Source of the DNA: Sycon ciliatum | Lineage: Eukaryota > Porifera > Calcarea > Leucosolenida > Sycettidae | Length of the DNA: 64,000 nt | Direction of reading: 5' to 3' | NCBI RefSeq assembly: GCF_964019385.1 | Contig: NC_088645.1 | Coordinates: 12,639,769-12,703,768 of the forward strand | Shown here: positions 45,101 through 63,303 of the stretch, piece after piece | Position numbering within the stretch: the first letter of the stretch is position 1 | Layout: each line of letters opens with the position of its first letter | Made by a program: the position numbers and the translations under genes | The notes under the pieces: generated by a model | Database searches by the model: none | What the model saw: only the letters and a program-made list of their open reading frames with translations | What the model was told of the DNA's origin: nothing

Positions 45101-46441
45101 ATGTTCTTGGGTGAAGGACTTCATCAGTGATCGTAGTATTTGCGTTCGCATTGGCCAAACTCTTTCTGACCCTTTGCCCATCACCGCTGGCGTACCCCAA
45201 GGTTCCCATCTCGGCCCGCTTCTTTTTAACCTGTGCATCAACTCCTTTCCTGATGCCCCTGCTTCTAGTACCCTATCCCTTTTTGCTGATGACTCTAATT
45301 TAATTCTTGTTTCTCCAGCAAACACCTCACTTCCTATCCATCATGCATTGCTCCAGACTGACATTGATAAGTGTTGTCAATGGTCATCAGCTACTGCCAT
45401 GACGTTTAACACCAGTAAATGCGTCCACCTACCCTTTCAAAAATATGCATTAGCCTCCGGCCCATCATCCCCCTTGACAATGAACGGTGTGCCTATTCAG
45501 AAAGGTGATAGCCACTGTCATCTCGGCGTGACTATCACTCCTTCACTAAATTTTTCTGACCATATAAAATCTATCACCCATAAGTTTCGCAGTCGTGTTT
45601 TTCTGTTGCGCCATATGGCCCATTTCCTTTCTGCTTCAACCGTGAATTTGCTCTACAAGTGTTACGTACGACCACTGTTAGAATACGCAGTCCCTGTCTG
45701 GTCATTCGCCGTATCCCATTCAGATTCGCTTACGTTAGACCGACTGCAAGCCGTTGCTGCTCGTTCATATCTGCTTTGTAAGACCCGGCCCCCTCCTGAG
45801 TGGGAAACCCCGAAGCAGATTCTTAATCGTACTTGTGACTGGTCATCCCTGAAGTGGCGTCGTCAGATTCTGTCCTTGCTGTATTTTCATCATGTCTTTT
45901 ACCAGTTTCCGTCTTTGCTAATTCGTTTCAAATTCAATGTATCCCTTAGTTGTCGTCACCCGTCCTCTATAGTTTTACCTCGTTCTGGCGCCCATTTCCT
46001 TAAATCCCCTCTCTTCAGTTTATTTGTGGAATGGAACAAACTTCCAGAACACATCCGCTGCGTTCAGTCCTCTGTCAATTTTCGCATTGCTCTAAAGGCT
46101 CATTACTCACAGCATAGAATAAATTGAAATTCTCTGACTGGAAATCCGAACTTTTCCGTTTGAGATATTTTTCCTTGAAATTAATCCTTGCTGATTTTTT
46201 TTCATCTAAATGTCCCGCTATTATCTGCAGAGGTGATTTCTTCCCTCGTCGATTTCTTTCCTGCTTTTATACCTCGATATTTAGGTACTTGTTTCCCTTC
46301 TTCCCATGCTTCATCTTCCACTCTCCTCTCCCCCATTTCCCCATTTTTCTTGCGATATTTATGTGGGAGACTTCCGTGATAAGCATCCATTTGCTTTTGG
46401 AGAATCCTTTTAAATGAATACAATACAATACAATACAATAA
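45101..46441 (+). mobile_element. 5'-truncated CR1/L2-like non-LTR retrotransposon
   Basis: Begins abruptly within the reverse transcriptase. It ends in a short (ACAAT)n-type tail at ~46,418-46,440 and is flanked by a 10-bp duplication TGTACATGTA (45,091-45,100 and 46,442-46,451). The target is itself palindromic and lies inside R1 copy C. Truncation at the 5' end is usual for target-primed reverse transcription. Confidence 0.85.
45102..46127 (+). pseudogene. Reverse transcriptase C-terminal fragment
   Basis: About 340 codons open from just after the junction stop (near 45,101) to the stop at 46,127. It contains GVPQGS...GPLLF (RT motif B region), FADDSN (catalytic ADD), and a C-terminal region with LPEHIR close to the end. 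This matches Jockey/CR1/L2-type RTs encoded with an apurinic-like endonuclease. The endonuclease and the first half of the RT, including the first catalytic Asp, are missing, so the copy is dead. No internal stop is seen, so insertion is fairly recent. Confidence 0.85.
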
Positions 46442-46524
46442 TGTACATGTATATACCGTGCATCCCCAGGACCGCCAGAAGACGTTTTTGATTGATCCGG
46501 CTATACCATGATCTTTCATACCTT
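46442..46524 (-). repeat. Repeat R1, copy C, remainder
   Basis: Completes the inverted R1 copy. Its end (CTTTCATACCTT) abuts the first (AGT)n array directly. Confidence 0.65.
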
Positions 46525-50139
<3,615 letters not shown>

Positions 50140-50151
50140 CGGCTCATAGAG

Positions 50152-50178
50152 TGCGGATGGAGATTTTGCTCCTCCGCA
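50152..50178 (+). other. Conserved 5' UTR hairpin of element 1
   Basis: TGCGGATGGAG and CTCCTCCGCA pair around ATTTTG with one bulged base. The same hairpin occurs in element 2 at 55,419-55,445, at the first shared bases of the two elements. Confidence 0.6.
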
Positions 50179-50516
50179 GTTTTTTAATTGTTTTATGCAC
50201 TGTCCAGGTCAACCGGTTGTTTATCCTACGTCATTACTTTCGTCTAGGTTTCAGGAGTCGGCTCCAGTAGGTTTTACCGCTGTGGAGTTGCCCAGTCTGC
50301 TATTCCTACATCCAGCTGGTGTCGTATTGCCTGGCGAACCGGCCATTGTGCTGTAGTTTCGGTGCCTTCGCCTTTGGGCCGTGGGTGAGATGGCTTGCTG
50401 TGTTGTGCTTCGCGGCTGAGTCACAGTGAGTGTTTTCCCACATGGTCTGTGGCGAGTGACATGCGAGGTGCTCTTCACACCTCGCGTCTCTTCGCCCGTG
50501 CTGCAGGCTGCATGGC

Positions 50517-53500
50517 ATGTCACGGCGTGGGGCGTCGGCTGGGCCCTGTTGCTCCTGCAGCAAGAAAACTGGAACGTGCGGAGCATGTTCGTGCAATAGG
50601 GATGGACGATGCTGTTTCAATTGCTACCCAGGTCAAGTTGGGCGCTGCAAGAATTTTGGAAATTGTGATTTGCATGATGTTGGAGGATCAGAGGTGCCTC
50701 AAGGCCTTTCTGCTGGTGATCCGCCGGCCTGGAGTGGGCGAAGAGTGCAGCCTTCTCGATCGGGTGAGTCCGCTGCTGGCCGGACCGGTGGTGTGCCTCG
50801 CGAGGTACGGGCGACTTTGGTATCCAGGCCCCCGTCATCGGCCGCCGAACGCTCGGGTGCGGCACCGGCGCCTGAGGTCGCTGGATCTTCCCAATCTTCT
50901 GTGTCTGCGACTGCGGTTCCGTGTGGGGAGTCACTACGGGTGGACTTGCCTGTTCCTGTGTGCTCCGGGATGGTTCCTGATTGCGCTGCCGCCCCTTCGC
51001 CCGTGGGTGCTTCTGCTGACCCCACTGCAGCTTCCCGGGTACCTGCGTCTGCAGCGCCGACCTCTGTGGGTCCCGGCTCGTCTCGACAGCCTCAGTTTGT
51101 TGATCTGCCACCCGAGAAATGTGATTCTCCAGAACCTGATGGCTTTTGGTCGTTGCCAACAGACGATATAATCATTTTAATGGACAAAACCCATGCAGAA
51201 ATAGTCAAGTGGCAACGGAATCTATTTATCATACCTTTCGGGGATGAGGGTCGTCGGTTCGTCAAAGAACTAGCTCGCCTGATTGGTCTTTTCAGCGGCG
51301 GAACTCGCGACGGAGCTTTTGCATGGTCGGCTGTGGTCATTGCTTGCCATCTGATTTTGCAGCGGCCTTTTGTAGTATCCAATGCCTCTGACAACAAGAA
51401 ATCGTTACGCAAGCGTCTTGACTGGTGGATGTGCGGAGACATGGCGGCATTGCTGCGTGAGGCACGGTGCATTCAAGCCCATCTACCCAGATCAACACCT
51501 GGCAAAACAGCAGCTAATGGTCTGGATGACGTCGAGTTCGCAAAAATGGTATACAGCGACCGCATTGGAACAGCTGCTCACTACCTGGAGGATGATGGTG
51601 GTGGTGGCGTACTCCCGTTGGACAAGATTGTGGGTGGCAGGTCGGTACTGGAATTGTTGAGAGACAAGCATCCTGTTCCGGCTGATGCAGAACCAGAGAT
51701 TCTACTCGATGATGAAGCCACAGTCCAGGAGAATGTGCTGTTTGATTCAATAACACCAGCTCAAATCCGCAAGACCTGCATGATTATGAAGGGGGCAGCG
51801 GGTCCGTCAGGCCTTGACTCCGCTGCCTGGCGTCGGATGGCCTCAATGTATACATCAGCTTCTGACGACCTGTGCTCGGCTCTGGCTCGTGCTGCCAAGC
51901 GTCTTTGCACTGAGGCAATTGAGCCGCGGGATCTCCGCTCATTCCTGGCAGCAAGGCTCATTCCATTGGATAAGCAGCCTGGGGTAAGGCCTATAGCCAT
52001 CGGGGAGGTGTTTCGCCGCGTGATCGGGAAAGTGGTCATGTCGGTTATCGAGAGGGATGTGGCTGCGGTTACTGCTCCTCATCAGCTGTGCGTCGGCGTC
52101 CCGTCGGCTTGCGAGGTCGGGGTGCAGGCTTTGACCGGCCTCTATGACCGCGAGACGACTCAAGGTATTCTGCTGGTGGATGCGTCCAACGCCTTCAATT
52201 CTCTGAACAGGGCCGCGGCGCTACACAACATTCCAAGAATCTGTCCTGCCGCTGGGCGAATTTTCATTAACACCTACCAGGCCGACATCCCTCTATACCT
52301 CAATGGCGGAGAGGTCATTTATTCCCGGGAGGGTACATGCCAAGGGGATCCTCTTGCCATGGCGTTCTACGCTCTCGCGACTGTGCCCCTGGCATCTCGG
52401 CTGTCGCGTCGACTTCCAAGCACCAGCCAGATTTGGTACGCGGATGACGATGCCGCAGCCGGAGAGCTCCTGCCGCTGCGTGGGTATTGGGATTGCATCG
52501 TGGAGGAGGGGCCCCGGTATGGCTACCACCCCAATGCCATGAAGACGGTTTTACTCGTCCGTCCACATTTAATGGAAAGGGCCCAGGAGGTATTTGCCGG
52601 CACTGATGTCCGTATCCGGAGCGACGGCGTTCGTTACCTTGGCGGGGCCATTGGAGACCAACAGTTCCGAGAGAATTTTGTGAAGAGCCGTGTTGAGGAA
52701 CTGTCCACATTGGTTAGGCGCCTTGCTGGTCTGGCTGTCACCCAGCCTCAGGCGGCCTTTCGCGTCTTCTCTGCCTCTCTGCAGTCCCGTTGGACCTATC
52801 TGCAGCGTGCAGTCTTTGTGGACCCTGTCCTGTATACGCCACTGGATGACGTCATCAACAAACATCTGCTGCCAGCATTGACAGGCCATCCTCTTGCGGC
52901 TGATGGTGTACTCCGTCAGCTCTTTGCAATGCCTGTGAGGAATGGAGGGCTGGCTATCCGCATTGGCAGTTTGCGTGCGGAGGCTGAGTACCTCCTTTGC
53001 CGGACGTCGATAATGCCCATGGTGGATTGCGTGCTGACTGGTGCTGTCGATGGTCCTGATGCTATCGACGGTCCTGTTGCCGATATCATCGCTGCCTCCA
53101 GGGGTTTGGCCACGCAGGCTCGCCGGGAACGCCGTGCGCAGCACAATGCTGCATTGGAGGAGATCAGGCCCGCTCTGACGGATGAGCAGCGCCTACTAGT
53201 GGATGTCGCGGGTGACGGCGGTGTGTCAACGTGGCTGGTTACGCCTCCATCGGCTTCATTTCCTTTAACTATATTCAACAAGTCTGATTTTCGAGACGCA
53301 TTGTGCCTGAGGTATGGCCTGCCGCTTGATGGCATATCATTATCCTGTGTTTGTGGCCAAGACATGTCAGTTCATCACGCCCTCACGTGCCCAAGCGGGG
53401 GATACCCTACCCAGAGACATAATGAACTTCGCGACCTCCTAGCGGACGCACTCGCTAGTGTTGTTTGCGATGTCGAGATTGAGCCACCGCTGATGCCGCT

Positions 53501-53996
53501 GGGTGGTGAAGCCGTCTCTGGGGGCTCAGCTGACGGTGCTCGTGTGGATATACGGGCTCGTGGCTTCTGGACCAGGCAGCAAAACGCCTTTTTTGATGTA
53601 CGGGTCACGCACCCAAGGCCGTCTTTGCTGTCTGGACCAGAAGTGTCGAGGCAGTTATCCCAACACGAGCGTCAGAAGAAACGTCAGTATTCCGATCGAA
53701 TCAACCAGGTGGATCGAGGATCGTTCACTCCGCTTGTTTTCGCCACCAGTGGACAGTGTGCTCCCGAATGTGGCATCTTCCTCAAGACCCTCGCAACACA
53801 ACTGCACCATAAGAACTCGGACATACCGTATCGTCTCATCATCAGCCACTTGCGCTCGAGAATCAGTCTATCTCTGATGCGGTGGCAGATTACTTGCTTC
53901 CGGGGGTCACGTGCATCATACCTACGCAGTGGATCCGGCATTGGCCGACATTGCTTTGTAACGGAGTGCCGTACATTGGCTCATATGCCGCGCTGA
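50517..53996 (+). CDS. Non-LTR retrotransposon polyprotein (Cys-rich, RT, zinc finger, restriction-like endonuclease)
   Basis: 1,159 aa, start ATG. Residues 11-44 hold a cysteine cluster (CCxC...CGACSC...CCFNCYPG...C), probably zinc-binding and nucleic-acid-binding. RT spans ~420-720: GAAGPSGLD (~425), VDASNAFN with D555, and YADDDA with D643 and D644. A second zinc finger (SCVCG...HHALTC) starts near 944. A restriction-like endonuclease follows: VDIRARGFW (D1011), FFDVRV (D1027) and a basic QKKRQY stretch. This RT-then-RLE layout is that of site-specific non-LTR groups (R2/R4/CRE/Hero-like); the clade was not assigned. No stop or frameshift is seen. The protein should nick the AGT microsatellite and prime cDNA synthesis there. 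Confidence 0.85.
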   Translation: MSRRGASAGPCCSCSKKTGTCGACSCNRDGRCCFNCYPGQVGRCKNFGNCDLHDVGGSEVPQGLSAGDPPAWSGRRVQPSRSGESAAGRTGGVPREVRATLVSRPPSSAAERSGAAPAPEVAGSSQSSVSATAVPCGESLRVDLPVPVCSGMVPDCAAAPSPVGASADPTAASRVPASAAPTSVGPGSSRQPQFVDLPPEKCDSPEPDGFWSLPTDDIIILMDKTHAEIVKWQRNLFIIPFGDEGRRFVKELARLIGLFSGGTRDGAFAWSAVVIACHLILQRPFVVSNASDNKKSLRKRLDWWMCGDMAALLREARCIQAHLPRSTPGKTAANGLDDVEFAKMVYSDRIGTAAHYLEDDGGGGVLPLDKIVGGRSVLELLRDKHPVPADAEPEILLDDEATVQENVLFDSITPAQIRKTCMIMKGAAGPSGLDSAAWRRMASMYTSASDDLCSALARAAKRLCTEAIEPRDLRSFLAARLIPLDKQPGVRPIAIGEVFRRVIGKVVMSVIERDVAAVTAPHQLCVGVPSACEVGVQALTGLYDRETTQGILLVDASNAFNSLNRAAALHNIPRICPAAGRIFINTYQADIPLYLNGGEVIYSREGTCQGDPLAMAFYALATVPLASRLSRRLPSTSQIWYADDDAAAGELLPLRGYWDCIVEEGPRYGYHPNAMKTVLLVRPHLMERAQEVFAGTDVRIRSDGVRYLGGAIGDQQFRENFVKSRVEELSTLVRRLAGLAVTQPQAAFRVFSASLQSRWTYLQRAVFVDPVLYTPLDDVINKHLLPALTGHPLAADGVLRQLFAMPVRNGGLAIRIGSLRAEAEYLLCRTSIMPMVDCVLTGAVDGPDAIDGPVADIIAASRGLATQARRERRAQHNAALEEIRPALTDEQRLLVDVAGDGGVSTWLVTPPSASFPLTIFNKSDFRDALCLRYGLPLDGISLSCVCGQDMSVHHALTCPSGGYPTQRHNELRDLLADALASVVCDVEIEPPLMPLGGEAVSGGSADGARVDIRARGFWTRQQNAFFDVRVTHPRPSLLSGPEVSRQLSQHERQKKRQYSDRINQVDRGSFTPLVFATSGQCAPECGIFLKTLATQLHHKNSDIPYRLIISHLRSRISLSLMRWQITCFRGSRASYLRSGSGIGRHCFVTECRTLAHMPR

Positions 53997-54338
53997 CGGG
54001 CATCAATGGACTTGCCATAATATTGTCATTGGTTTCATTCTGTCTCAGAGTGTTCTGTTGTATTTGTTTTCGTTTTAAAAGAGTTTGAGCGGTTGGGTGA
54101 ATGGAAACGTCACCGTACTGGTAGTAGCGATGCTTGGATGGTTTTTGCGGGTTTGCTTTTTGTTTTTGTATTCCCTAGTTGGCTTGATTCTTTTATTTTA
54201 TTTTATTTTCTGATTGGATTTTCCTATTTATTTGATTTGATTTTTCTTGAATGGTTTTGTCACCATTGCTTTTCTTGCTTGCGCTTTTCAGTTTCTTCTT
54301 TCTGATACCCGGTTTGTTTTCAAATAAAGGCGAAGTTC

Positions 54339-55403
<1,065 letters not shown>

Positions 55404-55418
55404 TTCTTTACACTGGAG

Positions 55419-55445
55419 TGCGGATGGAGATTTTGCTCCTCCGCA
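55419..55445 (+). other. Conserved 5' UTR hairpin of element 2
   Basis: Same stem, loop and bulge as at 50,152-50,178. Confidence 0.6.
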
Positions 55446-55890
55446 GTTTTTCTAATTGCTGTATCCACTATCCCAGTCAACCGATTATTAACTTATTTCA
55501 TTACTTTCTTCTAGGCTTCAGGAGTCGGCTCCAGTACTTTTCACCGCTGTGGAGTTGCCCAGTCCACTATTCCTCCCTCCAGCTGGTTTCCTTTTACCTG
55601 GCGAACCGGCCATTGCGTTGTAGTTTCGGCTCGCTTTCCGTGCCTTCGCCTTTGGCCTTGGATCAGCTGGCTTGCTGTGCTGCGCTTCGCGGCTGGGTGC
55701 TTTCCCGCGTGGTCTGTGACGGCGTGCAGGCTGCTCTTCACACCTCGAGTTTCTTCGCGCCTTCATCTGGCCGTGCTCGTGTATGCACAGTAACTGAAGT
55801 CCGCAGCTGTCTTTCTATGAGCCCAGCCCAGCACGGCGTCCTTCAGGGTCGCACGTCTGGTCGCACGTCTGGCCCGCGTGTTAGCCTGCT

Positions 55891-58800
55891 ATGTCGTCTC
55901 AGTCGCGCAGGGGAAGTAACAGCAAGCGCTTGTGCTGTTCCTGCAGTAGAGCGTCGGGCACGTGCCGCTCTTGCTCCTGCAACGCAGCGGGACGATGCTG
56001 TGTCGACTGCTACCCCGGCAGGGACCAAAGATGCACCAATTTCGGTAACACTAATCTGAGCGTTACGATTGTCACTGGCGGTGCTGCTGGGGAGCGTTCG
56101 CTGCCTGATGCACCACCCGAATCAGTACCGGGGTGGGTGCCTCGCGGAGGGCGGAATAATTCGGTCTGCAGACCCCAGTCGTCGGCCACGGTACGTTCCC
56201 GTGCAGCATTGCACCCTGGAGCCGCAAATTCTGTGCAGCCTTCTCAATCTGTTGCTGCTGCTTCATCCATACAGCCACTGCGGGTGGATCTGCCTGATCT
56301 CTCGTGCTCGGAGGCGGCTTCAATTGACGCTGCTGACCCACTTTCCGCAGGTGCTTCTGCTGATTGTGCTGGGGAGTCACGAGAGTTACGTGTTGACCTC
56401 CCTCCGGTCCGTGGTTCTGGAAATAGTGGTACCACGGTCCAGCAACCAACCCATATTGCCTCGGCTGCGGCCGATCCTGCTTATGTTGACCCGCCCTCGG
56501 GTGATGGCGGTGGCTCCGATGCTGTCCCTGGAGGTGGGTTCTGGGCTCTGCGGAGTGGAGAGGCTGCACAGTTGCTGGATTCGGCCTACAGTGAGGCTGT
56601 GTCTTGGAAAAGGAATTTATTTATCGTCCCCTTCGGCGCTGAAGGTGAGGACTTTGTGAAGGAACTTTCCAGATTGATTGGCCTTTTCACAGATGGATCA
56701 GGGGCTCGGGCGTTTGCGTGGTCTGCCGTAGTCGTTGCGTGCCACCTTCTGCTGCAGAGGCCGTTCAACACCTCAGCCGCCGCTGACCACAGGAAGTTTC
56801 TACGAAAGAGGCTTTCTTTGTGGTCAGCTGGCAATTTATCGGCCCTGCTGCGGGAGTCTCGGTGCATCCAGGCGCATTTGCCGATGCCTCATTCTGGTGG
56901 CTCTGCGGGTGGTGGATTAGATGACGTCCAGTTCGCTAAGCTAGTCTATGGTGATCGACTTGGCACGGCTGCCCACTACGTAGAGGAGGGTGGTGGTGGT
57001 GGTGTCTTGTCTCTTTCATCTATTGTGGATGGACAAACTGTACTTGAGACGTTGAGGGCAAAGCATCCGGATCCTGTTCCCCCTGAGCCAAGCGTTCTGC
57101 TGCCTGACGGTCCGCCTCCACCGGATAACGTGCTTTATGAGGCCATAACATCAACAAAGGTACGAGCTACCATCATGGCGATGAAGGGCGCTGCTGGCCC
57201 TTCGGCACTGGATTCGGAGGCTTGGCGGCGGATGGCTTCCATGTACGGTGCGGCGTCGAAGGCACTCTGCACATCCCTTGCCCACATGGCCAGGTGTTTG
57301 TGCGTGGAGGAGATTGACCCATCTCATCTCCGAGCTTTCCTCGCCGGTCGACTAATACCGCTTGACAAGCAACCTGGCGTAAGACCGATAGCGATCGGTG
57401 AGGTTTTCCGGAGAGTGGTCGGGAAGGTGATCATGGCCGTGATCGAGCGTGACGTTGCGGCCGTCACTGTCCCACGGCAGCTGTGTGTCGGCGTCCCCTC
57501 CGCCTGTGAGGTTGCTGTCCAAGCCCTCACTGGCTTGTACGAGCGTGATGAGGACACTGCCATTCTCCTCGTTGACGCTTCAAATGCGTTTAATGCGTTG
57601 AACCGTGCAGCCGCAATCAACAACATACCAAAGGTTTGCCCTGCAGCTGGTCGAGTGTTTGTAAATACATACCAGGCCGACATACCACTCTACCTCGATG
57701 GCGGAGAGGTATTGTATTCGCGCGAGGGAACTTGCCAGGGGGACCCTCTGGCAATGGCGTTTTACGCATTGGCCACCGTTCCTCTTGCTGCACAGCTTGG
57801 TTCAGCATCGGAGTCAACAGCTCAAATCTGGTACGCAGATGATGATGCGGCTGCCGACAAGATACAACCACTGCGTCGGTATTGGTCTGCCATTGAGGAG
57901 GCCGGCCCTCAGTACGGGTACTACCCGAATGCCAAGAAAACTGTGCTGCTTGTCCGACCGCATCTTCTGGCTGAGGCACAGGAGGCTTTCGCTGGCACGG
58001 GCGTCAGAATCCAGACTGATGGTGTGCGGTATCTGGGTGGAGCCATTGGCAGCCAACAGTTTCAGAATGACTTTGTATTGGATCGGGTTGCGGGCATGTG
58101 TCGATTGGTGAAGCGCCTTGCTGGCTTGGCTGTGACGCAACCGCAGGCGGCTTATCGCCTTTTTGTTGCGTCTCTGCAATCCCGGTGGACCTTCTTACAG
58201 CGTGTGGTCCCTGCCGACCCAGCCGTGTACTCACCTCTGGACCGGGCCATCAATGACGATCTGCTGCCGGCGCTGACTGGCCACACGTTCAGGCCTGACG
58301 GTGCGCTTCGTCAGCTACTATCTCTGCCCCTACGAAACGGCGGTCTCGCTATGCGAATCGGGAGTGTGCGTGCCGAGGCTGAGCGTCTGCTCTGTTGCGA
58401 TGCGATAGACCCTATGGTGACGTGTGTGGTGGTCGGTCTGGGCGAGCGTCGAGTCGCCGACGTAATTTCAACCAGCAAGGCATTGGCAGTTCAGGCTCGT
58501 GGCCGACGCCGGTCTCAGCAGCTGGACATCTTGACTGGGATCAAGCCTGATCTGTCGGATCAGCAGCGCCTCCTTGTGGATGTGGCAGGTGAGGGTGGTG
58601 TATCCACTTGGCTTGGCACTCCCCCTTCCATGCACATACCTGGGTCAGTATTTAATAAATCTGACTTCAGGGATGCACTCTGTCTGCGGTATGATTTATC
58701 GCTGGATGGGGTTGCATTGTCCTGTGTGTGTGGAGGGGAGATGTCAAGCCATCACGCACTCACTTGCCCCAGTGGAGGCTACCCAACGCAGCGCCACAAC

Positions 58801-59379
58801 GAGTTGAGGGATCTCCTTGCGGACGCCCTCGGCAGCGTCGTGTGTGATGTGGCGATCGAGCCACCGCTGATGCCACTCCAGGGCGAGGCAGTCTCTGGCA
58901 GCTCAGCTGATGGCGCTCGTGTGGACATACGGGCTCGTGGCTTCTGGACCAGGCAGCAAAACGCCTTTTTTGATGTGCGGGTGACTCACCCAAGGCCGTC
59001 TTTGCTGTCTGGACCGGAAGTGGCGGGTCAGTTGTCCCAGCATGAGCGCCAGAAGAAGCGACAGTATGCTGACCGGATTAACCAGGTGGATCGTGGGTCA
59101 TTTACCCCTCTGGTTTTCGCAACGAATGGTCAGAGTGCGCCGGAGTGCAGCAGATTCCTGAAGACTTTGGCAGCCCGTATAGCAGATAAGAATCGGGATC
59201 TTCAGTACGCCCTTGTCCTTGGTCACTTGCGATCGAGGATAAGTACCTCCCTAATCCGGTGGCAGATTACGTGTTTTCGGGGGTCAAGATCGTCGTATGC
59301 CCGTGGTGTCTCCGGTACAGGCCGTCATGGTTTCGTAACCGAGTGCCGTGCACTGGCGCACATGTCACGTGTGCAGTAA
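55891..59379 (+). CDS. Non-LTR retrotransposon polyprotein, second copy
   Basis: 1,162 aa, start ATG, homologous to the product at 50,517-53,996 along its length but clearly diverged. Its N-terminal Cys cluster begins LCCSCS; RT catalytic residues are D562 (VDASNAFN) and D650/D651 (YADDDA); the C-terminal zinc finger is SCVCG...HHALTC; the endonuclease region has VDIRARGFW and FFDVRV. The N-terminal region between the Cys cluster and the RT is the least conserved. The frame is intact. Two diverged intact copies in one locus show two lineages using the same target rather than one duplicated block. Confidence 0.85.
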   Translation: MSSQSRRGSNSKRLCCSCSRASGTCRSCSCNAAGRCCVDCYPGRDQRCTNFGNTNLSVTIVTGGAAGERSLPDAPPESVPGWVPRGGRNNSVCRPQSSATVRSRAALHPGAANSVQPSQSVAAASSIQPLRVDLPDLSCSEAASIDAADPLSAGASADCAGESRELRVDLPPVRGSGNSGTTVQQPTHIASAAADPAYVDPPSGDGGGSDAVPGGGFWALRSGEAAQLLDSAYSEAVSWKRNLFIVPFGAEGEDFVKELSRLIGLFTDGSGARAFAWSAVVVACHLLLQRPFNTSAAADHRKFLRKRLSLWSAGNLSALLRESRCIQAHLPMPHSGGSAGGGLDDVQFAKLVYGDRLGTAAHYVEEGGGGGVLSLSSIVDGQTVLETLRAKHPDPVPPEPSVLLPDGPPPPDNVLYEAITSTKVRATIMAMKGAAGPSALDSEAWRRMASMYGAASKALCTSLAHMARCLCVEEIDPSHLRAFLAGRLIPLDKQPGVRPIAIGEVFRRVVGKVIMAVIERDVAAVTVPRQLCVGVPSACEVAVQALTGLYERDEDTAILLVDASNAFNALNRAAAINNIPKVCPAAGRVFVNTYQADIPLYLDGGEVLYSREGTCQGDPLAMAFYALATVPLAAQLGSASESTAQIWYADDDAAADKIQPLRRYWSAIEEAGPQYGYYPNAKKTVLLVRPHLLAEAQEAFAGTGVRIQTDGVRYLGGAIGSQQFQNDFVLDRVAGMCRLVKRLAGLAVTQPQAAYRLFVASLQSRWTFLQRVVPADPAVYSPLDRAINDDLLPALTGHTFRPDGALRQLLSLPLRNGGLAMRIGSVRAEAERLLCCDAIDPMVTCVVVGLGERRVADVISTSKALAVQARGRRRSQQLDILTGIKPDLSDQQRLLVDVAGEGGVSTWLGTPPSMHIPGSVFNKSDFRDALCLRYDLSLDGVALSCVCGGEMSSHHALTCPSGGYPTQRHNELRDLLADALGSVVCDVAIEPPLMPLQGEAVSGSSADGARVDIRARGFWTRQQNAFFDVRVTHPRPSLLSGPEVAGQLSQHERQKKRQYADRINQVDRGSFTPLVFATNGQSAPECSRFLKTLAARIADKNRDLQYALVLGHLRSRISTSLIRWQITCFRGSRSSYARGVSGTGRHGFVTECRALAHMSRVQ

Positions 59380-59712
59380 CTGGACTTGTCTATCGAATAG
59401 TATTCTTTTCTTTTTTTGTTCACTGTGTTGTTATTCTATTTTCGCTGTTGCTTTGTAATATTTGAATTCGTTCCACTTGTTGGTTGGAGTTTTACTTGGA
59501 TCCGTTGAAATTTGTGCAATTACACGACCTCATTGAGCCTATGCTAGGGATTGAGTTCATTTTTGCCTCCTGGGTGCAATGCTTGAGTTCTCTTGGTCAG
59601 GTTTCTTTTAATCTTCCTTTTTCTCTTCTTCTTTCAAATCCAGCATTATGTTTCCGGTGTTCTTTTCTTTCTTTGCATCATCATTTTATGTGGTCAATAA
59701 AAACACGCTTCC

Positions 59713-62960
<3,248 letters not shown>

Positions 62961-63040
62961 TTCTCGGACTCTTTCATTCTCCTGGGTGGTTACCAACAGC
63001 CAGTGTATGCCGGAGTATGTGGTGTGGTGCGTGTGTGTAA

Positions 63041-63303
63041 AAAAATAACCCTAGTTAGCGAAAAGACCGATGCGCTGCTCTCTATCTCATGCTAGCTAGC
63101 TGCGACTGAGCTGGCTTTACACGTACACTCAACTGCTGCGCATGCGCGCCCAAATCGCCTTGGGTAGCTCTTGCTGCGCTGACTTTGGCTTGCGCTTTCC
63201 TTTGCAGTGTCACAGAGCAGGAACCGGAATTTGTTTGCCGAGAATAGAATTAATTATACAGACTCCTTGTAGATTCCTCGCAGCCGTTTACTGCACGACA
63301 AAC
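63041..63303. other. Upstream region of the SAP-domain ORF
   Basis: No feature recognised apart from AT-rich sequence near 63,245. It may be part of the same element. Confidence 0.3.
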
